A stretch of 64,000 bases of DNA from Cavenderia fasciculata (lineage: Eukaryota > Evosea > Eumycetozoa > Acytosteliales > Cavenderiaceae). Shown in pieces: positions 1-10,735 of this stretch (position 1 is the first letter of the stretch; each line of letters opens with the position of its first letter). A model generated the notes under the pieces. It did not search any database. It was given only the letters and a program-made list of their open reading frames with translations, and was not told the DNA's origin. Both the position numbers and the translations under genes were made by a program. The stretch is taken from assembly GCF_000203815.1 (NCBI RefSeq), contig NW_004457690.1:310001-374000 (forward strand), in the 5' to 3' direction.

Positions 1-121
1 GTAATACTCTCACTACTAACTACACTACACATAAATCTCATACGAATGATGAATGAAAAATCATTTTTTTTCTATAATTGTTATATTTTGTATCAATATT
101 TATTTTAGAGTTTATGCAGAG

Positions 122-1000
122 ATGAAAATATTAATACTTTTAATTTCAATAATATCGATAATCAATCAAGTGAATGGACAAACTACACAATGCAAGGATG
201 CATTGAAACCATGGTTTGATTTAACTAGAGTTGGTATTAAAATTTCATGTTTTTTAAATGATGGAAATATTCTTTATGCAAGAGGTCAAGCAGCTCAAGA
301 TCGTGGTGTATTTAAAGCTACAGGTTCTTATTCATCAGTTGGTAAGTAAAAATATAAACATTTTTTAGATCATGTATTTCTAATTTTTTAAACTTTTATT
401 ATTTTTTATTTAGAGAGTATTCAGGAAGGATGTTTAGGGGGTAAAGATCAACCATTTGATATAAATCAAACAAAACCATTATTTTTTGATTATTCAAGTT
501 TTCAAATCGATTCTGAAGGTCATGTTTTTATGGTTCCAGTTGGAAGACCAGCAGTCGATGTTTATGTAACAGAGTGTAGAGGAAATATTATGGTTGCCTT
601 TACTACAAATGGTATTTGTACGTACCATTTCTCAAACAAGGCATATACCAATTTGGGATCAGAAAGTTGTCAAGACCCTAGAAATGAACCACCAGTCAAT
701 CAAAAGGCCGCCACTTTTGATACTACTTTAAATTCAGAATGGAATGAAAATGGTAAACATTATGGAATGTTTTCAAGTATAATTACCAATACTGGTAAAG
801 TCCCATTCCAAGGAGTGGTATTCTCAGCCGATTTGGAACTCCGTGATCCATCAAGTATCTATAGTGCTGTTGCCATTGTCAAGGGTCAATGGAAACTACC
901 ATCCTATGTCCAAAGTATTCAAGTAGGTTCTACCTATCATTTTTCTTTTATTAAAGAAGGAAAGGAAATTCCTACTTTTAGAATTGATTCATTCTATTAA
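122..1000 (+). CDS. secreted CBM49 cellulose-binding domain protein
   Basis: Exons 122-341 and 414-1000 (GTAAGT donor, TTATTTAG acceptor, phase 1) give a 268-residue protein. The start at 122 is preferred over an in-frame ATG at 53 because it opens directly on a signal peptide (MKILILLISIISIINQVNG). The C-terminal ~85 residues (from about 185, around SEWNENGKHYGMFSSIITN and the closing FRIDSFY) look like a CBM49 carbohydrate-binding domain, the type dictyostelids use on secreted cellulose-binding proteins. The N-terminal Cys-containing region is not recognised and has no catalytic signature. The next gene is convergent, 70 bp away, and encodes an expansin-like protein, so both products probably act on the cellulose-containing extracellular matrix or wall. 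Domain call fairly sure; biological role inferred. Confidence 0.85.
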
Positions 1001-1069
1001 ATAAACAAATATAATAAAATACATAAAGAATGAAAGAAATATATTTATTTTTTAAATTTTCCTTTTTTT

Positions 1070-2555
1070 TTAAAACATTGATAATACTACAAATAATAAA
1101 ACAAAGATAATTGAGATATTTGTTGAATTTGATTTAATGGCAGAAGATTCATGATTCATTTCGTCACCACTGTGAGAACCATGAACGGTTGGATCTTCAC
1201 TTGGAGCATATGGAGTACCAGTCATTTGCATGGTAGTGGTAGTTTGATTGGTCATTGGATTTAATCCTTCGGATCCAGCTGAAGCACCAGCAGTGATGTT
1301 TGGAGCATTTGGAGAGGTGATAAAACTAATATCATCCAACCACATGATTACATCATTTTCATTCTTGTTTCCAAAATTGATAGCCTTTTCAATGTGTTGG
1401 TGTTTCATGTCGCTAAAGAGGACTGTATGTTCTGACCATTCAGTAGTGATGTTGGTCGATGGCTTCCAACACGATTCTTGTTGTTGTCCAAAGAATACAT
1501 TGAATCCATTCCATACTCTGCTGGCACGGATTGCAAACTTGATACCCTTGAAATAATCAGTTTGGAATTGTCCGGCACGGGTAATAGAGAGATAGGAACC
1601 TGCACCAATCAAATTAATGTGTAGAGATGCTTTGGACTTGTTGTAAGTGACGGTGGTATCAGAGACATTGAGATCCTTGTAAGAGTATGAACTCCAGGTA
1701 TCATAACCTTGGGAAAACGAGTCGTTGTAGATACAGGTTGGGGTCTTGGCAAGTAGACAAGTGGCAGGTGATCCAACAACCTTTTGAGGGACAGCAAAGT
1801 TTTTACCAAACTCGTACACCTTGAGACGGTCAGATGATTTCAATACGACAGATACCTTATCACCATACAATGAAGTGGCAGTGACAGTGGCTGGGAATTG
1901 GATCTTGAAGCCAGCTTGACTCCATGAAAAGGTGGCAGAGTTGTTTTGACGGTTCATTTCAGCAGCATTTGGCATATTGGCACCTTTTATGCTGACCGAT
2001 GAGATACCGACATTGTTGTTAAAAAGCAAGACATTGACATAGTATTCAGAGGTATCGTTTTGGAAACGAACCTTTAGTGGACCCTCGGTTGGACACGATA
2101 CACGTCTAAAACCAGCGTCGTAAATGGTCGACAATGGTTCATCGGAAATCTCGGAAAAGGCATTGGGTGTAGTCATAAAGTAGGGACGGTCATTTGAACA
2201 TTCATTGCCACCACAGAAATTGACAGCTCTTACAACAGTCGATCCCTTTGGTCCAGTAATTTCAAAACAATCTCCACATCTTGCAGAAGCATAAAAGATT
2301 TGATTCAATGTTGCAGTCATTGTCCCTGGAGTTGTCTCCCCATTATATGATCCATATCCACATGATCCATAAACTGTTAATGGTTCTGTACCAATAACTT
2401 TTCCAGACTAAAAATAAAAAAAAAAAAAAAAAGTAAATAAATAATTCTTTTATTTTTTTTAAAAGTTTACATACCATGCATTGAGTTAATGGGACACTTG
2501 TATTTGTAGAGTTTACAATATAAATAAAAGATAAAAGTAATATTAAAATTCTCAT
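1070..2555 (-). CDS. expansin-like secreted protein
   Basis: Exons (minus) 2555-2475 and 2407-1070 give 472 residues. Residues 1-17 are a signal peptide (MRILILLLSFIYIVNS). An expansin-type double-psi beta-barrel follows (about 28-125: GSCGYGSY, RCGDCFEI, VNFCGG, FRRVSCP), then an expansin-like C-terminal domain and a second region (about 220-380) with TWSSYSY and WLDDISF motifs resembling a carbohydrate-binding jelly roll. The tail is Ser/Thr-rich and ends in a hydrophobic stretch (IIFVLLFVVLSMF), fitting a GPI anchor or membrane tail. Two Asp residues conserved in expansins are changed: TDFC reads VNFC and the HFD motif reads YFM. Expansins loosen cellulose walls non-hydrolytically; these changes suggest binding rather than a conventional active groove. 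Family call firm, activity uncertain. Confidence 0.88.
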
Positions 2556-3049
2556 TTTCTTATTTGATTAATGATTGATTGATATTAGTTAACTGATTGC
2601 AAAATCAGTTTTTATACTTTTGTATTTTTTGTTGTTAATCCATTCCGTTCCATTGCCCCTTTGATAATCTTGAATAGTTTGATATTATTTTTTTAATCAT
2701 GGGTACTTTTGATTAGTCATCTACTTTTTAAATCTGATTTTTTTAAAACCGTATAACCCTAACCCATTGTCCCACGTATCACTCTCTCTCGCTATATATA
2801 TCCAAAGACTACTAAAAATAATATCGTAATGTTTTAAAATGAAAAAAGATTGATCAACTATTTTTCTTTTTGTGGGTGTGTGGTTGATTTCCAATCAAAT
2901 AACTTTAAAACTGAAATGTTTAGAATTAATTAACATAGTGTTATAAAATATTTAACCATTTTAAAGTTAAAATTATTTTTTTATCCATGTACATGTTTAG
3001 GTGTGTGTTTGTGTTGTATTGATTGATACTACTTGTAAATTATTCTTCT
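2556..3049. other. intergenic, no gene seen
   Basis: This AT-rich spacer lies between the start of the expansin-like gene and the 3' end of the next minus-strand gene, so it should contain the expansin-like promoter. I see only T tracts, short AT repeats and a TG-rich stretch near 2873 and 3001. No ORF, tRNA or convincing motif was found. Confidence 0.5.
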
Positions 3050-3716
3050 TTAAAATTCATCAGTTTGGTCTAAATCTTCGTCATCACTATCAAACTCGTC
3101 GCTATCTTGGTCATCATCATCTACCTCGTCAAATTCCTCTTCTTCTACCAAAAATCCATTTGTTTGTTGTTTTTGTTGTTCCTCTTCCTCTTCTTCTTCA
3201 GACCCAGATTCTTCTTCTTCTTCATCTTGACTATCATCTTCATCTTCATCAGAAGGTGGTTCAAAATCTTCATCTTCATCTTCATTGTAGTTTTCATCGA
3301 CACCATTTTGAAGTAAAGCATTTTGGAATGCCTCCATACCATATTGCTTCATGATGTTTTGCATGAATACTCTCATTTTAGCGCCTTCGTCACGTTTCTT
3401 TACGTCTGCCATCTTAACAATGATATCGTAGCCACTGATATCACCATTGTTCAACGCATTGAATGCAGTGTTTCTAACGACCAATGGTTGTGATGCAGCC
3501 TTTCTATGAATTCTTGCTGGATAGAATGGTCTACCTCTTGCAATATTTAATCTCTTTGCTAATATTCTCTTTCCTTTAATTACATTCTTTAAAGAGGAGA
3601 GAGATTAGTACAAGGTACTACCAAGCAATACTTTTATCTCATACCTTTGATATTTTTTCTTGTCTCTTTGCATGTTGAAACATTTGATATAATTCTGATA
3701 ATCTGTCACTGTCCAT
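3050..3716 (-). CDS. acidic-tailed protein of unknown function
   Basis: Exons (minus) 3716-3645 and 3586-3050 give 202 residues. The intron has a GTATGA donor and an unusual AAG acceptor at 3587; it is the only acceptor that keeps the frame, so the join is good but not certain. The N-terminal half is basic (GKRILAKRLNIARGRPFYPA) and continues into a mixed helical segment (VKMADVKKRDEGAKMRVFMQ, MKQYGMEAFQNALLQ). The last ~65 residues are almost entirely Asp/Glu/Ser. A basic body with an acidic tail suits a nuclear histone- or RNA-associated protein, but I recognise no family and assign no function. The leucine-rich ORFs opposite the tail are mirror artefacts. Confidence 0.7.
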
Positions 3717-3862
3717 TTTCTTTCTTTTCTCTATTTATCTTATTTGTATGCACAAATATAACTAACAATGAAACTTCTCGAGTTGTTTGTGAAAATTGAA
3801 AATAAAAGGGAGGGAAAACTTAAATTAAATATTTTTGCTTTATTTAAAATATATATATATAT

Positions 3863-4287
3863 TTAGAAGAATTCTTCTTTGATAACTAAACCACCCTTCC
3901 ATTGTTGAAGAGCCCATTGAGTCTTTTGAACCTTGTGACCACCATATGTGAAATCCATATACATCTCATAGGCTGTATTGTGTGACCTTCCTGGTCTACA
4001 AGTATCTTTAAAACTATAAAATTAAATGTATGAGCACAATGAATGTCATTTATAATTATTATTTTAATAATGGTATTAAATTACCCTTTGCTTCATGGAT
4101 GGTAGCATTATTGACAAAACTTTCTTCAGCCTTTCTATTGGCATCTTTACCAACACGGTTGGTCGAATCACCCTTTTCAAACATTACAACATCATCGTGA
4201 TAGTATTTTTCAAATACCTCTAGAATCTTGTTCTTGAATTCCCTTGACTATAGCTTCCAAGTTTAATCTATTATTGTTTGTTGACAT
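3863..4287 (-). pseudogene. broken SnoaL-like (NTF2-fold) gene
   Basis: This is a close paralogue of the intact gene at 28473-28892, with the same exon layout (exon 1 4287-4086, intron, last exon from about 4015) and the same ending (IKEEFF then TAA). After the codons for KGIQE there is a 2-nt deletion relative to the paralogue (near 4229). The frame then reads QDSRGI and stops; restoring the paralogue frame recovers the expected ILEVFEKYY-type sequence, which is otherwise well conserved. A net 8-nt length difference in the second exon (about 3969-4003) also breaks the frame. Two independent disruptions make a pseudogene more likely than a single sequencing error. The family is small NTF2-fold (SnoaL/ketosteroid isomerase-like) proteins of mostly unknown role in dictyostelids. 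Confidence 0.8.
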
Positions 4288-4558
4288 TTTTAGTTGATTT
4301 CTTTTAAATTAAAAAAGTTGTTAATTATTTGTTTGTTAAATTGTGAATTGAATTGAATTGAATGATGATAATTTATTAGTATTTATATTGATTGGTTGAG
4401 TTGACTATTCGTCTGACTCGTATGTCTGGAGGAGATGGATGGAATTTTAAAATTCCTTTGAAACCCACCTTCTGAGCGATTCTTTTCAAAATTTAATAAT
4501 GTTTACCTTATCATCATTCTAGATTTATTACACGTGTTCTCTGTTTTGATTGATAGAC

Positions 4559-6424
4559 ATGTCATTTTCACAACTAACTCAATCAACAGATCAACAACAA
4601 CAACAACAACAACAACACCACAACCACAACCACAGAAATGAACTAAATAGTAGTTCAAATAATAACTTTGTATTTAATGATATAACCAATAATAATAATA
4701 GTAATAATAATGGTCAACTAGCACAAGGATCATCTCCTTTGAAACAACAGCAACAACAACAACAACTAATACAACAACAAGCTAGTTACTATTGTTTATT
4801 GGTGAAAGAGTATTCATCAGCAGAGAATGTTGAACTTCCACAAGACAACAACAACAACAACAATCAGACTACCTCTTCTGATTTATACCACAACCAACAA
4901 CCAAATCGTAATAGTTATACACTCAATATAATATTGTCAAATGGAGACGATATTCAAAAGCTAAATGTAAAGTCATTCATTCATACTAAATCATCAAAGA
5001 ATATGATTTACAAGACTGGTTCAATCGGTCAAATCGAAGATCCAAACTCATCATCAAATAATACAAATACAAATACAACTGCTACTACAAAGACTGTCAT
5101 ATCATGTTATTATACTCTTATGGAAGTAGAACAACAACAACAAATATTACAACAACAACAACAAACATCAACGTTGAAATTACCAACAACACCAACAATG
5201 AAAAGAAATACATCATCATCATTATTATTGGATTTGGAGGATTTGGATGATGTTGCCAATGATGATATAGAGAATATTGGTTCAATGGGTATAAGTAGTG
5301 ATGGAGAGAAATCAAATATGAGCAATAGTCTATCACAACTAAATATCAATAGTATCTTGGAGGATATTGAAGACTTGGATTTTGGTGCATTCAAAGATAG
5401 TACAACTTCTACCATTATCACTATTGACAATGTTGATAAAATGGACCAAGAAGAAGAAGAAGAAGAGGATTTTGATATACAAACAACAACAACCAAAGAA
5501 TATTATCTATGTCTTTGTTATGAACATTTGGAAAAGGAAGAAAATAGAATCGAAGCATATCATCTAGAATTGGGTGATTTCTGTAAAGATATCTCAAACT
5601 TGATTAAAGTTGATAATAATAATAATAATCTAAATGTAAATAATGAATTAAAATCAATGTTGTCAAATTGGTATTCAATTTGTGTAAGTAATTAAAAAAG
5701 AAAGAAGAAAAAAAAAAGAAAGAAAAAGAAATAATAATAACAATTAATCTACTTTTAAAATTTATTTTAGATAAATTATATACCAAGAATAATTGATTTA
5801 TTAAATGATCAATTACCATTGGTAATACATGCAGCATTGTCTGGATATTCATTTGATGTATATATGCCAAAATCAGAATCCAAAGACTTTATTAGTTTTA
5901 TTAGATCTATTAGTATATCCAATCATTCTGCTACTTTAATATCTCAACCTCAATTAATATCATTGGACGATACCATTAATAATGGTAATAATTATCATTA
6001 TCAATTACAAACAAATACTGCAACCACAACAACAACAACAACAAATACATTGGAATTATTAAAACAACAACAAGATATAATACCAATCACTGTAAATTCA
6101 AATAATCATATAACATTCAATTATAATGGAAACAATTTATTTTGTAAGAAATGGAGTAAGAAATTTTATGATAACAAATATGATAGTTTATTATTACGAA
6201 ATTTGATGGAAGATATTAGACTTAGAGTCATTCAAGAGTTAAATTTATTCCGTCGTATGGTTGATTCATCGAAATTAAACAACTATCTATTATACAAATG
6301 TTATCTATTTTTACTTGCAAATGATAACTCTGACATTATGTTACACCTTTTAACAAAAGATAATCCCGAACAATCCATCAAAGAATTATTATTGATTTTA
6401 ACAGATCAATTAAATATTAAATAA
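4559..6424 (+). CDS. large low-complexity protein, unknown function
   Basis: Exons 4559-5683 and 5771-6424 (GTAAGT donor, TTTTAG acceptor, phase 0) give about 592 residues, starting at the ATG in GACATGTCATT. The N-terminal third is Gln, Asn and Ser rich (Gln runs near residues 10-20 and 60-80). Ordered segments include YYCLLVKEYSSAENVEL, YTLNIILSNGDDIQKLNVKS, YYLCLCYEHLEKEENRIEAY and, in exon 2, LPLVIHAALSGYSFDVYMP and LRVIQELNLFRRMVDSS, so a folded domain of several hundred residues is interrupted by repeats. No catalytic motif, signal peptide or membrane helix is visible. I do not recognise the family; remote-homology search on the ordered segments would be the useful next step. It is divergent from the SnoaL pseudogene, sharing a 271-bp promoter region. 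Confidence 0.82.
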
Positions 6425-6465
6425 ATGACGTGTTTTGTTTATATAATATAATATAAATGTGAAAT

Positions 6466-7609
6466 TTATTTATTCTCAATCTTTGACATTATAATTAAAT
6501 AATCTATAACAAATGAATCAATTTTGAAACCAGCAGATGAAGACAAATCTTGATATTCTTTTTCTGTACGTTGTCTACCATTACAACTATGCCACAAGTC
6601 AATATCTATCCAAGTTCTATAAGTATAAAAGTCTCTATCTTTTTCAAGAATCAAGTCAAATATGTATACCTTGCCATTTGGTTTGATTGATCGACCGATG
6701 GTTTCTAAAATTTGTTTCGACTTGATGACATCCCAATCATGAATGATTTTACTCATTGTATAACAATCTGCGACTGGAACTTGTTCAAAAAATGATCCAA
6801 CCACTTCACTAAATCTTGAATCCACATTTGTTCTATCCAACTTTTTATTGTTTTCAATCGTTTCCAATACATCAAAATTAATTCCTTTTTTAATATTTTT
6901 ATTTTCTTTTAATATTTCTTGAATCAATCTATGAAAAAAATAATTAATTAAATATTAAATATTTATAGAGAATAAACCTTATTTGTTTGTTTGTTTGTTT
7001 GTTTTGTACCTACATTCCTTGAGATCCACCTAAATCTACGACAATTTGGAATTTTGAAAAATCAGCCATTCCAAGGAAATAGGGTATTAATGGAGTTGTT
7101 AAACCAGTCATTCCCTTTTCAAAGAGAGATAATTCCGATGGATTGTCCCAAAAGTATTCCCATATAGTTGAATATCCCTTTCCACTCCCTACACTTGCTT
7201 TACCCGTTTTGAGAGTTTCTCCAATATCACTACAACCATTGTACAAACAATCACCACTCTTGTAGAGAATGGCATCTCTTGTAAAAGAATTGTTTAACAT
7301 TCTTGATAAATCTGATTGAGAGAAGATTCTAGATGACACCCCATCCACTTGGTCATGATGTTTGAATACTCCAATGGTAGAGAGAGCACGCATTATTTTG
7401 TGTAATGTCGTAGCATCCACTCTCAACTTTTTAGCCAATTCATCAACAGAATGAGGTTTCTCATCTGCCAACAAAGCCGATAGATTGAGTTTAGTAACCA
7501 AATGTAAACAACGTGATCTATATGCACCTTGTGTAATTTCAATCAACTCTATTTGTTTCTTGTAATAATCCTCTTCTATTGTTTTAGATGTATTATTGGT
7601 ATTTTCCAT
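6466..7609 (-). CDS. SAM-dependent O-methyltransferase (plant caffeate/DIF-type)
   Basis: Exons (minus) 7609-7014 and 6928-6466 (GTAGGT donor, CATAG acceptor) give 352 residues, typical for the family. The N-terminal helical dimerisation region (SVDELAKKLRVDATTLHKIM, about 55-75) is followed by the SAM motif I VDLGGSQGILIQ (about 191-202), rebuilt exactly across the splice junction, and by the catalytic-base segment SKIIHDWD with His262. LKPNGK-like loop (SIKPNGKVYIFD) and C-terminal GFKIDSF strand are present. Dictyostelids use such enzymes to methylate polyketide-derived signals and other small phenols; the substrate here cannot be told from sequence. The 59-bp inverted repeat at 7649-7877 starts 40 bp upstream of the ATG. 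No damage seen. Confidence 0.93.
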
Positions 7610-7648
7610 TTCCTAAATGTAAATGTGTATTTATAAAAAAACAAAAAA

Positions 7649-7877
7649 AATTGAATATTGACACCCATTGACAGATTAATAATACCCACTACCACAACCA
7701 CACACACACTCAAAACGAAAAGCTCTGGATTAGGATCATTTTAATTATCTCCTCCTCCTCCACTACACCAATTGCAAACAGATATATATTTATATATTTA
7801 TGGTTGACTTGTTCCAGGGTGTGTGTGGTTGTGGTAGTGGGTATTATTAATCTGTCAATGGGTGTCAATATTCAATT
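7649..7877. repeat. 59-bp perfect inverted repeat with 111-bp spacer
   Basis: Arms 7649-7707 and 7819-7877 are perfect reverse complements by direct reading; the spacer is 7708-7818. The arms include mixed-sequence parts (GACACCCATTGACAG, ACTACCACAACCACACACAC), so this is not a simple AT palindrome. It lies in the promoter of the O-methyltransferase and beyond the 3' end of the TBC gene. A transcript through it would form a long RNA hairpin. Either a foldback/MITE-type insertion or a local inverted duplication; no target-site duplication could be recognised with confidence. Confidence 0.95.
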
Positions 7878-7977
7878 GGACTATTTGCGAAATATCTCGC
7901 AAATAAAATATATATAAATATATATAATAGGTTACATGTAAACAATAAGAAATGACTATTTTCGGTTGCATGGGGTT

Positions 7978-9572
7978 TTAATAACCAAGATAACTCTTTA
8001 CCATCTTGAAAGAGTTTGTTATATTGTATTGTATTATATTTAAACCATTTCTAATTACACTACTGGAATCGGTATTTCCATTATTGCCCCCAAGCAACAA
8101 ACCAGATAATGAAGATACTGATAATTTTGTATTGTTGTGTGTTTGGTAGAGCGATAAAAATACACTTAGACCAAGTACACAAAACGATCCAAACAATACA
8201 TAAAATGAAAATTTGTAGACATTGAATGGTTTCTTTTCTCCTCCATTACTTTTTAATGTCATTGCTTTCATCCATTGATAAGGATATGTACACATTGGTG
8301 ATCTAAAATAAAATAAAGATATTAGTAAGATCTTGATACAAATATTTCTATCTATTTGAATTATTTTCATACTCTGGTAATAATGATATTTTAGATTTCT
8401 CTTGTAATTTCTTTGGAGGAACCTTTTCAAGTAATTGTTGTGTTTGTTTGATTAATTTATCAAGTGGTAAATCCTCTGGTAATGTTGAAAAAAAACTATG
8501 TACAACATCATATGAACATTCCAATACAAGTAGATTTGATTTAAAATGATTAATCAACTAAAATTAAAATAAATACAATAAATTAATAAATATTTGTTCA
8601 AATTTTTTGTTGTAAACTTTACTGTTTGACTTACAACAACAGAAAAATATAAAGGAGATAATGGATGAGAAGATAAAAAGTAATCATATAATCTTGCAAT
8701 ATTTTCAAGTTCGTCAAAGTTGTGTGCAAACCATGTTAATATCCAACTAATTGTAAACATTGATTGAACTTGTGAATCGTTTAAAAATTGATATGTCTAA
8801 GAAAATAAAAGAAAAGAAAAGAGGTTAGTCTCAAACTATGTCTATCTCTATCTCTTTTGTATATATTTGTACATACTTGATTATCAAGTAAAGATAAAAG
8901 TGGGAATACTAAACTAAGTAATTTAGATACTTCAGAGAATGATGGTAACATATTATCATTGATATGATATAAACTGAGACGCTCCAACATTGCAAATGAT
9001 AGTGTCTCATTGGTTACCAACAGCAATATACTACCAATTTCATGATAACCTTGAAAATAATGAAGTTGTGGATGTAATGAAAGGATTGCATTGATGATAC
9101 GTGTCAACTCTGCTCTTTTCTGATCTCTCAACTTTGACTTTCCCTTTGTAAATCTCCACATTGATCTTTCTACATCTTTTGCTACTTGATCTGTATCTTT
9201 ATGTTCAACAATTGCATCTAAAAAGGATAGACTATAGTGTTAGTGTGTGTATCTTTTTGAAAAGTATATTGTATACTATACTATGATGATTAATAATATG
9301 ATCTGAATCAATATCTAATAACAATGGCCATATCTTTTTACGTAGAGCAGAGTTTACAAATCCAAACTCTGTCATTGAACATCTTTTTAATCCTTCTATA
9401 TCAACCTATACATATCAATCAATATGTTAATATCATAAATCATCATTGCAATAGTGACTATATTCTAGAAGGTATCATATATCATATATCTATAGCTTAC
9501 AGGTGACCTATTCAAACATGCTTGAATTAATCTTATTTTATTTGCTTGTTTTCTTTCTTGATCTGTAAACAT
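7978..9572 (-). CDS. TBC1D20-type Rab GTPase-activating protein
   Basis: Six exons on the minus strand: 9572-9501, 9405-9282, 9217-8877, 8796-8635, 8557-8373 and 8302-7978, all phases consistent, 402 residues (human TBC1D20 is about the same length). The dual-finger TBC signature is intact: arginine finger in VAKDVERSMWRF (Arg83) and glutamine finger in LHYFQGYHEI (Gln121), followed by SWILTWFAHNFDELENIARL, LYDYFLSSHPLSPLYF and LPEDLPLDKLI. A single C-terminal membrane helix (VLFGSFCVLGLSVFLSL, about 320-336) fits the ER-anchored TBC1D20/Gyp8 group, which acts on Rab1/Ypt1 in ER-Golgi traffic. The Rab target is inferred from the family. Confidence 0.93.
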
Positions 9573-10655
9573 GATAATTATATATATATATATATATATT
9601 GTAGTTATTGTTGTATATAAATAAAAAAAATATAACAAAAAAAAAAATAGTTAATGAATTGGATTGAATATCGAAAATGAAATGACCACCCGGACAAGTA
9701 AACTAATAAAACAATAATAATATTAATTCTTTATTTACAGTTTGGAGTTAATAATAATAATAATAATGATGTTGTTTTGTCTTGTTTGTATAATAATTTT
9801 GTCTCTATACCATATATATTCGATTGTAAAGGTGAATAGAAAATTGGTCCATACAGATTCGATAATCTATCTATCCATACCCTCCTCCCATTTATAAATC
9901 TTTTCTGTAGTGTTCAAATACATCTTGGTCAAGATGTCGATGGTATACCGGTATGCCAACGTTCATGATCTCTATGGACGCCATGTGGTGATCACCTTGA
10001 TCATCTAAACTAGACTTATAATCAGAGCGATCGCCACATAGCGCCCATAGATCGTCACGTGTAGTGATTTGCTTTTCCATTTAGAATGCACTATAATATG
10101 GAATGATATAGTGCAGTAGACTTTTAATCGACGCACATACGCTACGTACCTCGTGTATGAATCTTTTACCTCGGAGGTTATGCACCATCCGATCATGGTT
10201 CAAACAACATAGAAAGTCTTTATTACTTGATCTTATATTCTTAATTACATACAATAGATATACACAGTAGGAGGGCACCTCTACATATACTCTATTATAT
10301 TTCTAAAGAAAGTTTAATAAATGATTGTGCCTCTTGTATTTACTGAGATAGTGGAAACGAATGAGGAATAGAAATAGAACTCATTTATAAATGGTCTTTT
10401 CAAAAAGAATCATTTTTTTCTAATTATTTTTATTATATTTTATTATTAATGATAATAATAATAATTACTATATAGTTTGGTTCTTTCATTTTTGTTGTTG
10501 TTGTTGTTGTTGCTGCTGTTCAATAGGTTAGACAACAGAAGAATGGGATTGGATTGGTCAATTGGTGTGGAGTTTTTTTTAATTATTATTTACAATGTAG
10601 TTTTTCTTTTTGGGAAACTTTTCCTCTATATGATCCTTGTTTGTCTATGATTTAA

Positions 10656-10694
<39 letters not shown>

Positions 10695-10728
10695 GTTATT
10701 ATTTGTTATTATTTGTTATTATTTGTTA
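9573..10728. other. intergenic with coding relic and dispersed repeat
   Basis: The region upstream of the TBC gene and beyond the 3' end of the PQ-loop gene holds no intact gene. It starts with an AT dinucleotide run (about 9576-9599). Between about 9892 and 10310 the composition becomes more balanced and the minus strand reads like degraded coding sequence, described separately. From 10320 on it is T-rich with short CAA/GTT runs and the microsatellite before the PQ-loop stop. Confidence 0.6.
9892..10310 (-). pseudogene. candidate coding relic with dispersed repeat
   Basis: The minus strand has protein-like stretches: one open frame of 62 codons (9892-10080, with DDLWALCGDRSDYKSSLDD and PVYHRHLDQDVFEHY) directly preceded by a second open stretch (about 10081-10278, including NIRSSNKDFLCCLNHDRMVH) that ends in a stop. 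Base composition is more GC-rich than the flanks. The right end (about 10204-10310) resembles 39711-39812, sharing the order AACAT, TCTTTATTAC or CTTTATTACT, ACAATAG, GATATA, GAGGGC or AGGGCC and CTCTAC. I do not recognise the protein. It may be a decayed gene or part of a decayed mobile element; low confidence. Confidence 0.35.
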
Positions 10729-10735
10729 TTATATA
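10656..10735. repeat. ATT microsatellite plus decamer repeat
   Basis: A pure (ATT)n tract of about 13 units is followed by at least three copies of a TTGTTATTAT-type decamer, immediately downstream of the PQ-loop stop codon at 10729-10731. It is simple-sequence expansion of the type common in these genomes. Confidence 0.85.

Noticed and set aside
53..121. Upstream in-frame ATG of the CBM49 gene
   Set aside because: The ATG at 122 starts a standard signal peptide; the extension looks like AT-rich leader and would bury it.
3001..3354. 117-codon Leu/His-rich ORF and related frames opposite the acidic tail
   Set aside because: It is the complement of GAA/GAT repeats that encode the Asp/Glu tail of the minus-strand gene, and its composition follows from that.
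5110..5496. 128-codon minus-strand ORF rich in Ser, Val and Cys
   Set aside because: Antisense of CAA/ACA/GAA repeats in the low-complexity gene 4559-6424; the plus-strand gene has the proper exon structure.
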